Part shown: in pieces, positions 8,873-17,100 of the stretch
How positions within the stretch are numbered: position 1 is the stretch's first letter
How the letters are laid out: each line of letters begins with the position of its first letter
NCBI RefSeq assembly: GCF_024199905.1
Contig: NZ_JANAFB010000025.1
Span: 1 to 48,127 of the forward strand
Direction: 5' to 3'
Source: Rothia santali
GTDB taxonomy: Bacteria > Actinomycetota > Actinomycetes > Actinomycetales > Micrococcaceae
Length of the DNA stretch: 48,127 nt
Notes under the pieces: generated by a model
Told to the model about the DNA's origin: nothing
The model's database searches: none
What the model saw: only the letters and a program-made list of their open reading frames with translations
Made by a program: the position numbers and the translations under genes

Positions 8873-9031
8873 GCCTAGCTCTGCCGCCGCCCGGGGTCAA
8901 CTACGCAACATGTCTTTTGGCAGAGACGGGGGAACCACATGCGGGTTCCTGACTACAGGGCCCTAGGGGTTAAGTCGCTCACCCAGCGACCGGGTGTCTC
9001 CCATCCGAATCCGACAGCTCACCTCGTAGGC
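8873..9031 (+). ncRNA. c-di-AMP riboswitch (ydaO-yuaA class)
   Basis: The 3' part carries the class hallmark CCGAATCCGACAGCTCACCT then CGTAGGC (consensus ...CAGCUAACCUCGUAGGC). Upstream are GGGGGAACCAC and GGGGTTAAGTC, also class-defining blocks, in the right order. The ends close as a P1 stem, GCCTA (8873-8877) with TAGGC (9027-9031). In actinobacteria this class sits upstream of cell-wall hydrolases (Rpf and NlpC/P60 proteins), exactly as here. The Shine-Dalgarno GGGAGG begins five bases after the aptamer, with no room for a separate terminator, so control could be at translation start or through a structure overlapping the aptamer. One base of the consensus (AAC read as CAC) differs. Confidence 0.87.
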
Positions 9032-9050
9032 AAAAGGGAGGAATACTTCT

Positions 9051-9767
9051 ATGGCTAAGAGCACCGCTCGTCACCGCGCAGCTACCAAGTCCAACACCCT
9101 GCGCAACACCGGAATCGCCGCGGGTGCGGCCGCCGTCCTCGTCGGCTCCGTGGCCCCCGCCAACGCCTTCGCCGGCACCGCGGTTCCCACCACCGCTCCG
9201 CAGAGCACCACCCCCTCGGTCGCCTCCTACGAGACCACCTCGTACGACGCCACCGCCACCTACACCTACCAGGGCTACCAGGGCGGCACCGACTACGGCT
9301 TCCAGCAGGCCTTCGAGAACGCCGGCTACGTGGAGCAGGCCCCGGCCGCTGCCGCCGCCCCCGCCCAGGACGACTCGGGCATCACCACCCAGTCCACCGG
9401 TTCCTCCACCCCGGCCTCCGGCGACCGCGCCGCGATCGTCGCCGCGGCCGAGGCCGGCATCGGCGGCTCCTACGTCTGGGGCGGCAGCGCCGACGGCGCC
9501 TGGGACTGCTCCGGCTTCGTCTCCAACGTGTTCGCCAAGTCGGGCATCAACCTGACCGCCTACACCCACGCCATGAAGGGCGAGGTCAAGCCGACCTCCA
9601 CCCCGCAGCCGGGCGACATCGTCTTCACCAACGGCTACGAGCACGTGGGCATCTACGTCGGCGACGGCCAGATGATCTCCGCGCTGAACCCCTCGCAGGG
9701 CACGCAGAAGACCGCCGTCGACGGCGGCGGCGCGATGCCCGTGGACGGTTACTACACCGCCTTCTAA
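9051..9767 (+). CDS. Secreted NlpC/P60 peptidoglycan endopeptidase
   Basis: A 238-residue exported protein that should cleave stem peptides in peptidoglycan. Residues 1-39 are a Sec signal (basic start, hydrophobic 'GIAAGAAAVLVGSVAP', cleavage likely after ANA). A low-complexity Ser/Thr/Tyr/Ala linker with repeated YQG follows, then the C-terminal NlpC/P60 domain (about 125-238) with the catalytic Cys in 'WDCSGFVSNVF' and the His in 'YEHVGIYVG'. AGGGAGG gives a normal ribosome site. The gene is alone on its transcript behind a c-di-AMP riboswitch and MtrA-like boxes, and ends at a strong terminator. The basic linker-domain layout is like the small NlpC proteins of Micrococcaceae. No LysM or SH3 wall-binding domain is seen. 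Confidence 0.92.
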   Translation: MAKSTARHRAATKSNTLRNTGIAAGAAAVLVGSVAPANAFAGTAVPTTAPQSTTPSVASYETTSYDATATYTYQGYQGGTDYGFQQAFENAGYVEQAPAAAAAPAQDDSGITTQSTGSSTPASGDRAAIVAAAEAGIGGSYVWGGSADGAWDCSGFVSNVFAKSGINLTAYTHAMKGEVKPTSTPQPGDIVFTNGYEHVGIYVGDGQMISALNPSQGTQKTAVDGGGAMPVDGYYTAF

Positions 9768-9798
9768 GGGATCGCCAGCACTCATCTGCTGACGCGCT

Positions 9799-9840
9799 AG
9801 AGGGGGTGCCCGGGAGGGGAAGCCCGGGCACCCCCTCTTT
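9799..9840 (+). terminator. Rho-independent terminator after the first NlpC/P60 gene
   Basis: A perfect 16-base-pair stem (9799-9814 with 9823-9838), loop AGGGGAAG, ending in TCTTT. Confidence 0.85.
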
Positions 9841-9992
9841 GCGCATCCACTCGCATGCGTCTTCGCCTGCGCACCCTCCGGTGGGTCCCCCGCCGGAGCC
9901 GGCCACATGGCCCCGAACGTTTTCACGCACCGTGACGCCGAGCCCCGCCGCCGAGGCCGAGGGCCGCGCACCGCACCTCACGAGGAATTCTC

Positions 9993-11006
9993 ATGGCTTC
10001 GTCCACCACCCTGTCCAAGAACTCCGCGCGCGCCGCCGGCGTGCTGACCATCTCCGGCCTGATGATCGGCGGGATCGCGCTGGCCCAGGGGGCCAACGCC
10101 GCCCCCGAGGCCGAGCCCGTCTCCCACGTCAGCGCCGACCCGATCCTCTCCGGGTACCACCACGCGATCGGCGAGGCGCCGGAGCTGCTGGCCCGTCCCG
10201 CCGTCGCGCCCAAGACCCACGCCCAGATCCTCGAGGAGCGCGCCGCCGCGGACCAGTCCGCCGCCGAGCAGGCTGCCGCGGACCAGGCTGCCGCGGACCA
10301 GGCCGAGGTGGACCGGATCGCCGCCGAGCTGGCCGCCGCCGAGCAGGCCCCGGTCCAGGAGGCCCCGGCCGAGCAGGCCCCGGCCGCTGAGCCCGTCGTC
10401 GAGGCCGCTCCCGCCGAGCCGGCCGCGGAGGAGGCTCCCGCCCCGGCCGAGGAGACCCCGGCTCCGGCCGAGGAGGCCCCCGCCCCGGCCGCTGCCGAGC
10501 AGGCCCCGGCCCCTGTCGTGAACGAAATCGCCTCCTCCGACGAGCTGGCCCCCCAGACCAGCGTCGAGACCGTCTCCTACGAGGCCCCCGCGGCCGAGCC
10601 CGCCCCGGCCGCCGAGGCCCCGGCCGCGCCCGCCGCCCAGAGCGCGCCCGCGGCCCAGTCCTCGGGCTCCTACAACGGCGACGCCGTGGTGGCCGCCGCG
10701 AAGTCGCAGATCGGCGTGCAGCAGGACTGCACCGCCCTGGTCAGCAACGCCCTGCGCTCCGTCGGCATCAACTTCCACGGCTGGCCGGCCGACTACCAGC
10801 AGCTGGGCCACACGGTCTCCGCGGGCGAGGCCAAGCCCGGCGACCTCATCTACTACGCCTCCAACGGCTTCGGCCAGTCGCACATCGCTGTCTACATCGG
10901 CAACGGCCAGGCCATCCACGGCGGCTGGGAGGGCGGCACCACCGCCCAGTTCAGCGCCAACCTCCCGGCGGCCTCGTCGCCGGTGTACATCAGCGTGGAC
11001 CGCTGA
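9993..11006 (+). CDS. Secreted NlpC/P60-like protein with Ala/Glu/Pro-rich linker
   Basis: A 337-residue exported protein. Residues 1-36 form a signal peptide (cleavage likely after ANA, as in the neighbour). About 80 to 215 is a linker built of short AEQAPA/AAEPAP/AADQ repeats, probably crossing the wall. The last 110 residues are an NlpC/P60-type fold, with Cys in 'QQDCTALVSNAL' and His in 'SHIAVYIGNG'; the usual DCSG is DCTA here. GAGGAATTCTC before the ATG gives a ribosome site. It has its own upstream region after the terminator of the first hydrolase. A divergent GTCAC/GTGAA-like pair at 9922-9936 could be a weaker MtrA-like site, but no riboswitch is seen here. Confidence 0.88.
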   Translation: MASSTTLSKNSARAAGVLTISGLMIGGIALAQGANAAPEAEPVSHVSADPILSGYHHAIGEAPELLARPAVAPKTHAQILEERAAADQSAAEQAAADQAAADQAEVDRIAAELAAAEQAPVQEAPAEQAPAAEPVVEAAPAEPAAEEAPAPAEETPAPAEEAPAPAAAEQAPAPVVNEIASSDELAPQTSVETVSYEAPAAEPAPAAEAPAAPAAQSAPAAQSSGSYNGDAVVAAAKSQIGVQQDCTALVSNALRSVGINFHGWPADYQQLGHTVSAGEAKPGDLIYYASNGFGQSHIAVYIGNGQAIHGGWEGGTTAQFSANLPAASSPVYISVDR

Positions 11007-11046
11007 TCGCCTCACGGCGCAGACCTCTATCCTCCGGGCCTCGTCA

Positions 11047-11066
11047 CGTTCCGTCATGACGGAACG
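11047..11066. repeat. Perfect 20-base palindrome
   Basis: A self-complementary sequence with half site CGTTCCGTCA, 40 bases after the second hydrolase gene and 30 bases before its terminator. It could be an operator for a dimeric regulator or an extra hairpin in the transcript end. Confidence 0.6.
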
Positions 11067-11095
11067 CCGGTGACGCCCGGGCGATAGACTCAAGG

Positions 11096-11128
11096 AAACG
11101 ACCCCCGACGGCCAGCGGGGGTCGTTTT
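11096..11128 (+). terminator. Rho-independent terminator after the second NlpC/P60-like gene
   Basis: A 12-base-pair stem (AAACGACCCCCG with CGGGGGTCGTTT), 8-base loop, T-run at the end. The A-run on the 5' side means it can also act in the other direction. Confidence 0.85.
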
Positions 11129-11175
11129 CGCGTCTGCGGGGTCCGGCGCCGGTGCGCGGCGTGCGGCGGCCTCGA

Positions 11176-11181
11176 TATCAT
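11176..11181 (+). promoter_or_regulatory. -10 element of a leaderless promoter (TATCAT)
   Basis: TATCAT six bases before the ATG of the small membrane protein gene; no Shine-Dalgarno lies between. Confidence 0.55.
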
Positions 11182-11187
11182 GGGGTC

Positions 11188-11424
11188 ATGACTATTCAGT
11201 TCGAGCCCCCGGAGTCCCGCAGCGATCAGGAGTTCAAAACCATGGCCATCGGCATGGTGGCCGGCGCCGTGCCGGGGATCGTCATCGGGCTGCTGCTCTC
11301 GATCCCGTGGGGCAACCCCGCGATGTGGGTGTCCATCGCCGGGGCGATCGGCATCATCCTCGGGCTCGTGGTCTCGACGCTCGTGCACCGCTCGCGGCGG
11401 AAGCGGCGGCGGCAGGACGCCTGA
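11188..11424 (+). CDS. Small two-helix membrane protein
   Basis: A 78-residue protein: acidic start (MTIQFEPPESRSDQEF), two hydrophobic segments (about 18-38 and 45-64) and a highly basic tail (HRSRRKRRRQDA). No family recognised. The TATCAT element six bases ahead of the ATG supports this start and leaderless translation. The next gene is convergent, 44 bases away. Confidence 0.6.
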   Translation: MTIQFEPPESRSDQEFKTMAIGMVAGAVPGIVIGLLLSIPWGNPAMWVSIAGAIGIILGLVVSTLVHRSRRKRRRQDA

Positions 11425-11468
11425 TCGGGCTCCCCTCCGGGCGGGGCTGAGCCGGGCCGGCGTGCGCC

Positions 11469-12359
11469 TCAGCCCTCCTCCAGCTCCGCGATCTCCGCGT
11501 CCAGGTTGCCCCTGGCCGCGGACTCCCACGCGCGCGCGGCCCCGGTGAGGTAGAGCGGAGCGCCCGCCCGCAGGCGCCTGAGGACGGCTGCGCGCTCCGT
11601 GCGGAAGACCCGCTCGGGGACGTGCGCGTACTCGCGGCGCACGTCCCGGGCGTAGCGGCGGTAGCGGTCCGGGGCGGCGGCCAGGATCCCCAGGTCGGCG
11701 TCGTGGAAGATCGGCCACAGCGGCTCCGCGTCCGACGCCGCGTGGTCGGCGGTCGCCCGGATGAGCGCGACGACGCGGGCGAGCTCCCGGTCGGGGAGAA
11801 CCCCGGTCAGGTCCGCGACGCACCGCTCGGCGCTGAGCCGCTCGTCCGCGCCCGGAGACCCCTCGTAGACGACGTCGTGGTACCAGGCCGCGAGCCGCAG
11901 GATCCCGTCCTCGCCGGCGTCGAGGGAGCCCGGCGGCGCGAGGGCGTCCAGGCGCTCCAGCACCTCCGCCAGGTGGACGCTCGTGTGGTAATGCCGGCCC
12001 GGCCCGTCCCAGGAGTCCAGGACCCGGCGCCCGAGCCCGGGATGCCCGGGCAGGGTGCGCTCCCACGCGCGCAGCAACCGGTTCCTGATGCGGCGGGGAC
12101 GCTCCCTGGCGGGAACGCGCAGGCCGCTGGCCCGCAGCCGGCGGGTGAGCTCTCCGGCCGAGACCGCCAGGGCGCCGGCGTCGACGGCGGCGCGGTGGAG
12201 GTGCTCGGGGACGTCGTAGTGGTCCCGGTCGAACGCCCTCGGGCTCAGCCCGATCCGCTCCGCCGCCGCGTGGAGCTCGTCCAGGTCGGTCTCGGAGACC
12301 AGGTGGGAGAACAGGGTGCCGTGGGCGGGCCACAGCGGCGGGTCGATCAGGAGGGTCAT
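11469..12359 (-). CDS. DUF4031 - HD-type phosphohydrolase fusion
   Basis: A 296-residue two-domain protein. The first 75 residues are DUF4031: 'MTLLIDPPLWPAHGTLFSHL', 'FDRDHYDVPE'. From about 100 on it resembles COG4339-type predicted metal-dependent HD phosphohydrolases: 'WDGPGRHYHTSVHLAEVLE' and 'AAWYHDVVYEG', which give the metal-binding His and His-Asp residues, then 'HDADLGILAA'. No substrate is known for either part. The ATG was chosen as the start of DUF4031; 29 open codons upstream carry no family sequence. A CAGACT element six bases upstream resembles the leaderless promoters elsewhere in the window, but lacks the consensus T. Confidence 0.82.
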   Translation of the reverse strand: MTLLIDPPLWPAHGTLFSHLVSETDLDELHAAAERIGLSPRAFDRDHYDVPEHLHRAAVDAGALAVSAGELTRRLRASGLRVPARERPRRIRNRLLRAWERTLPGHPGLGRRVLDSWDGPGRHYHTSVHLAEVLERLDALAPPGSLDAGEDGILRLAAWYHDVVYEGSPGADERLSAERCVADLTGVLPDRELARVVALIRATADHAASDAEPLWPIFHDADLGILAAAPDRYRRYARDVRREYAHVPERVFRTERAAVLRRLRAGAPLYLTGAARAWESAARGNLDAEIAELEEG

Positions 12360-12441
12360 GCCCCCAGTCTGGCACGACGGCGCGCGAGCGGCAGGCCGGG
12401 GGAGGGCCGTCCCGCGAGGGGACAGGGCTCCGCGAACCCGG

Positions 12442-12447
12442 TACACT
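12442..12447 (+). promoter_or_regulatory. -10 element (TACACT) of the tRNA-Arg promoter
   Basis: TACACT ends eleven bases before the mature tRNA 5' end. No good -35 element is seen. Confidence 0.5.
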
Positions 12448-12457
12448 GGACCGGTGC

Positions 12458-12530
12458 GCCCTCGTAGCTCAGGGGATAGAGCACGGCTCTCCTAAAGCCG
12501 GTGTCGGTGGTTCGAATCCACTCGGGGGCA
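12458..12530 (+). tRNA. tRNA-Arg (anticodon CCT)
   Basis: All four stems can be drawn: acceptor GCCCTCG/CGGGGGC with one U-G pair, D arm GCTC/GAGC, anticodon stem CGGCT/AGCCG with loop CTCCTAA (anticodon CCT, reads AGG), a 5-base variable region, T arm with loop TTCGAAT, discriminator A. CCA is not encoded (CGC follows). It is a single tRNA gene, with a promoter box and a strong terminator of its own. Confidence 0.95.
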
Positions 12531-12588
12531 CGCAGCGCACCGGCCGGAGCGGCATCGCCCCGGCCGGTGCACCTCGTGACAAGAACGC

Positions 12589-12633
12589 CTCAGGGCCCGC
12601 ACGGTCTCAACCGTGCGGGCCCTGAGTCTTCTT
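12589..12633 (+). terminator. Terminator after tRNA-Arg
   Basis: A perfect 16-base-pair stem (12589-12604 with 12611-12626), 6-base loop, then TCTTCTT. It also lies just past the stop of the convergent acyltransferase gene and may serve both strands. Confidence 0.8.
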
Positions 12634-12667
12634 CGGGGCGAGCCCGGCGGCCCGCCCCGCCGCGGTG

Positions 12668-14158
12668 TCATCCCCCGGCGCGGGAGCTCCCCGAGCCGCC
12701 CGGCGGCGCGACGACGGGGACCGGGGCGGTCGCGGGGGCGGCGTCGCGCTCCGGGTCCGGCGGGATGATCAGCCGGCTCACGCGGCGGCACACGATCCGC
12801 ACGAGCGTCTCCAGCGGGCCCCGGCCCAGCGCCTTCATCCACGCCGTGGCGACGAGGGCCGCGACCGCGACCTGGATGAAGAACCAGAAGCCGGGGCGCT
12901 GCGCCGTGTCGACGGTCGCCAGGAACAGCATGTGCAGGGTGTACAGGGTGAGCGTCATCGTGCCGATCGCCGCGATCGGGGCCAGCCACCGGCCCGCCGT
13001 CCGGCTCAGCAGCAGGAACCCGCCGAGCGCGACCATGGCCAGCCCCGCGCTGTAGGCCAGCGCGAAGGGGGTGTTGGTGTGTGGGCCGTCGATCACGAGC
13101 CACCAGTTGGTGGTGGGCGGCAGGATCGGGTCCGGGCCCAGCTTGACGATCCAGCGCACGTCGGTGGCCGACATGTCAGGGTTGGCGGCCAGGATGGCCT
13201 GCATCCCGCCGGCGCGGTACAGCAGCAGATTGGACAGCCCCACGGCGAGGCCGGCGACGACGGCGCCCATCGTCACCAGCGCGATCTGCACGCGCTCGCG
13301 GTTCAGCGGCATCCGGCCGAGGGCGAGCCCCAGGCAGATGAACGTCATCCATGTGATCGCGGGGTAGTGACCGGTCAGCAGCAGGTCGACGAACACGTTC
13401 ACCGGGTCCAGCGCGAAGTCGACGATGTCCGCGTTGAAGTACGGCGTGTAGTCGAAGTTGGCCAGCGACAGCTGCATCAGGAACGGCGCGATCACCGCGA
13501 AGGCGCCCGCCGCGACGAGGTTGGCCCGGTTGCTCAGGAGCGTGAACGGGATGGCCAGCAGGAACATCAGGCCGTAGTACGGCAGGATGTCGAAGACCGG
13601 GATCGGCAGCAGGTTCAGGCTCAGGCCGAAGAGCAGCAGGACCAGGGCCCGCACGGTCAGCGAGACCCGGGACCTCAGCCGGCTGCGGCCGGTGTCCCGC
13701 TTGCGGCTGCCGGTCAGGAACGCCAGGCTCACGCCCGCCAGCAGCGCGAAGAGCGCGGAGGCGTGGCCGGCGGCCACCCGCCAGACCCAGGTCGGCTCGC
13801 CCGTGTCGGGGTTGAGCGCGGGCAGGGTGTGCACGGCGACCATGCCGATCATGGCCAGTCCCCGGGCGGCGTCGATCCCCACCGTGCGCCGGGCGGTCTT
13901 GCGGCCGTCCCGGCTCTGGATCCGGTACACGCCGGTCCCGCGCGAGGTCTTGTGCCGGCCGCGGCGGACCACGGGGATGCCGGAGGTCGAGGGATCCGGC
14001 TCCCACGGGCTGCTGGGGTCGCTGGTGCTCTCCGCGCGGGTGAGCTCGGGGTCGGCCGTCCACACCGCGCGCGGCGGGCGGGGGCCCGGCATCGGGCGTT
14101 CCCCCGGGGCCAGGTTCCCCTCCGGGATCTCGAGGGGCTGATTCTGGGGGGCGTTCAT
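12668..14158 (-). CDS. Multi-pass membrane acyltransferase-like protein (DUF1624/HGSNAT-DUF418 type)
   Basis: A 496-residue protein with a long polar N-terminus (about 1-90) and some ten hydrophobic segments. The first helix region reads 'RTVGIDAARGLAMIGMVAVH' and is followed by 'HASALFALLAGVSLAFLTG', the pattern of heparan-alpha-glucosaminide acetyltransferase-like (DUF1624) and DUF418 membrane proteins, which move acyl groups across the membrane. The His at the end of helix 1 is the probable active residue by analogy. The ATG overlaps the TGA of the Pls-type NRPS gene (ATGA), so the two are coupled and very probably act in one pathway, for instance by modifying the NRPS product at the membrane. 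Substrate unknown. Confidence 0.82.
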   Translation of the reverse strand: MNAPQNQPLEIPEGNLAPGERPMPGPRPPRAVWTADPELTRAESTSDPSSPWEPDPSTSGIPVVRRGRHKTSRGTGVYRIQSRDGRKTARRTVGIDAARGLAMIGMVAVHTLPALNPDTGEPTWVWRVAAGHASALFALLAGVSLAFLTGSRKRDTGRSRLRSRVSLTVRALVLLLFGLSLNLLPIPVFDILPYYGLMFLLAIPFTLLSNRANLVAAGAFAVIAPFLMQLSLANFDYTPYFNADIVDFALDPVNVFVDLLLTGHYPAITWMTFICLGLALGRMPLNRERVQIALVTMGAVVAGLAVGLSNLLLYRAGGMQAILAANPDMSATDVRWIVKLGPDPILPPTTNWWLVIDGPHTNTPFALAYSAGLAMVALGGFLLLSRTAGRWLAPIAAIGTMTLTLYTLHMLFLATVDTAQRPGFWFFIQVAVAALVATAWMKALGRGPLETLVRIVCRRVSRLIIPPDPERDAAPATAPVPVVAPPGGSGSSRAGG

Positions 14159-17100
14159 CGTACGGATTCCTCACTGCGCGGAGCGGATGTGGAGGGGTGG
14201 GCGGCCCAGGGGAGGTCGAGCCCGCGGTCGTCGACGACGACGCGCTCGTCCACCTCGGACGCCTCGAGGTGCTGCACGGGGTTGCCGCCCCACACGCCGT
14301 CGGAGGGGACCTCCTCCTGGCGCAGGACCATGGAGCCGGGCCGCACCGTGGTGCGGTCGCCGACGGCCGAGCCGGGGAGCATGAAGCTGTTGGGCCCCAG
14401 GGTCGCCCCGGCGCCGAGGCGGACGGTCTCCATGCCCATGACCCGGTCGTGGAACAGGTGGGTCTGGAGCACCGTGCCGCGGTTGACCGTGGCGCGGTCC
14501 TCGACCGTGATGAGGTCGAACTCCGGCAGCCACCAGGTCTCGCACCACACGTTCTTCCCGATCTTCGAGCCCATCAGGCGGGCCCACACGTTGTAGAGCG
14601 GGGAGCCGAGGCCCAGGCGGACGAGGCTCGGGACGGCGAGCGACTCGGCGAAGGAGTCGGCGAGCTCGCTGCGCCACACGAAGGTGCTGAACAGCGGGCG
14701 GTCGCCGTGGCGGAAGACGCCGATCAGCGCCCACTTCGCGGCCACCGGGATCAGCGAGGCCACGATGCCGGCCGCCAGCACCACCGGCCCCGACCAGAGG
14801 GCCGCGTGCGCGATGCCCAGCAGGTGGTCGCCGGCCTGCATGTAGATGCTGGTCAGCGCGTAGACGATGATCAGGTCCAGCCACGCGGCGATGATCGCCG
14901 GGAGGATGCGGCACGACTCGACCAGGGCGCGGGCGACCTTGAGCCGCAGGGCGGGGCTGAAGGTCTTCGCGGCGTCGGCCTCGACCTTGATGCGCGGGAT
15001 GGACTTGGCCTTGCGTCCCAGCCACGACGAGCCGAGGGCGGGCTGGTACGGGGTCGAGGAGAGGACCGCGATCAGCGAGCCCGCGGGCAGGTCCCGGTCG
15101 GGGCCCACGATGGCGGAGTTGCCGACGAAGGCTCCCTCGCCGATGACCGTGGTCCCGATGTGGATCCAGCCGTCGCGGGTGCGCACGTTGTTGACGAGCG
15201 CGTGGTCCGCCACGAAGGTCCGGTCGTGGAGTCGGGTCAGGTGCGGGATGGTCTCCAGGGTGGAGATCTCCGTGTTCTTCCCGACCCGGGCGCCCAGCAG
15301 GCGCATGAAGATCGGGGTGACGCACGAGGCGTAGATCGGGTAGGTCGAGACCAGGGTGCGCTGCATCAGGGTGTGGGTGAACCAGGCGCCCCAGCCGGCC
15401 GCGCTGGTCTGCGGGAAGTAGCCCGGCACGATCACGCTCGAGGTCAGCCGGACGCAGCCGATGACCAGGAACAGCCAGGTGACGGCCGTGATGATCGTGA
15501 ACACGGGGGTCCACAGCGCGAGGTCCGGGAAGACCTCCTCGTAGGTCTGGATCGGCCGGACGAAGTGCAGGATGAGCATGGCGCCGGGCAGGATCGCCAG
15601 CAGCGGCAGGGTGCCGATGAGCACGACGCCGGCGGCGTGCGCGGCCCAGCTGCGCACCGGTCCCCAGGACCAGCCGGCGCCGAGGTCCGAGGGCTCGCCC
15701 TCGGGCCAGGTCTGGCCGGCGACGCCGCGGGGTCCGGCGGGCGAGCCGCCCCACAGCTGGTCGGCCGGGACGGTGCCCTCGACGTAGGAGCCGGGGATGA
15801 TCTCCGCGCGGGGGCCGACGTGGGCTCCCGGGGCGAGCAGCGAGCGGGTGCCGACACGGGCGCCGTCGTCCACCACGACCTCGCCGACGATGAAGGTGTC
15901 GCCGTCGATCCAGTGGCCGTTCAGGTCGGCCTCGGGCTCGATCGAGACGTGGTCGCCCAGGGTGACCAGGCCGGTCACGGAGGGCTGGTGGTGCAGGTGG
16001 GCGTCGCGGCCCACGGAGGTGCCCAGCATGCGGTGGACCGCGGGGGCCATCGGGGTGCCCCACAGCAGGTCGAGGCGCTGGATGATGATCAGGCGGTCGG
16101 CGGCCCACACCCGCAGGTGAGTCCAGCCGCCGCGCAGGTATCTGCCGGGTCTGAGCCCGGCCGTCAGGAGCCTGACGCCGAGCACGGTCAGCAGCACGCG
16201 CCCGGGCATCGAGAAGAGGACGACCCAGCCGATGGCCAGGGGGACCCACGGGGGAGCGACGACCCAGCCGGCGTTGAACACGACCGCCAGGAACCAGACC
16301 ACGATGATCGCCCCGAGGACGTAGCGCAGGCCGTTGTAGACGTAGAGCATGCTGACGAAGGCCGCTTGGAAGACGCCGCCCAGCTTGGGGATGGCCTCCG
16401 GGACGGGGCGCTCGTCGTGCACCTCGGAGAGGCTCTCGAGGTAGGCGGACATGCCGCGCAGGGTCGGGTGCTCGTAGATCTCGGCGATCGCGGTGGAGGG
16501 GTAGGTGCGCCGCAGCGCGGCCACCAGGCGGGCGACCTGGACGGATCCGCCGCCGAGGTCGAAGAAGTTGCTGTCCGGGCCGAAGGGGATGGGGCCCAGC
16601 TCGTGGGCCCACAGCTCGGCGAGCCAGACCAGGTCAGGGTCGAGGTCCTCGGCGGACTCGGTGCTGCCGGTGGTCAGGGGCCAGGGCAGGGCGCCGCGGT
16701 CCACCTTGCCGGAGGTCTTCATCGGCATCTCGTCCAGCACGGTGAGGCTGGGGACGATGCCGCCCGGGAGGTGCTTGGACATCTGCTTGCGGACGACGTC
16801 GAGGTCGATCGACCCCTCCGACTCGGCCACGAGGTAGCCCACCAGCACGTCCGAGCCGCCCGCGGTGCGGTGCAGCGCGGCCGCGCCGAGGTGGACGCCG
16901 GGCATGCGGCTCAGGTGCTCGTCGATCTCGCCGAGCTCGAGGCGGCGCCCGCCCAGCTTGATCTGGTCGTCGGCGCGGCCGCCGAAGACGAGGCCCTCCT
17001 GCTCGGCGCGCACGACGTCGCCGGTCCGGTAGGCCCGCTCCCACCCGAGGGAGGGCAGCGGCGCGTACTTCTCGGCGTCCTTGGCGGGGTCGAGGTAGCG

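Noticed and set aside
9768-9992. A second riboswitch upstream of the second NlpC/P60-like gene
   Set aside because: None of the c-di-AMP aptamer blocks is present; the stretch is a terminator plus a short promoter-like region.
12458-12530. The tRNA-Arg as an integration site of a genomic island
   Set aside because: No second copy of the tRNA 3' end and no integrase nearby; its flanks are chromosomal-type genes.
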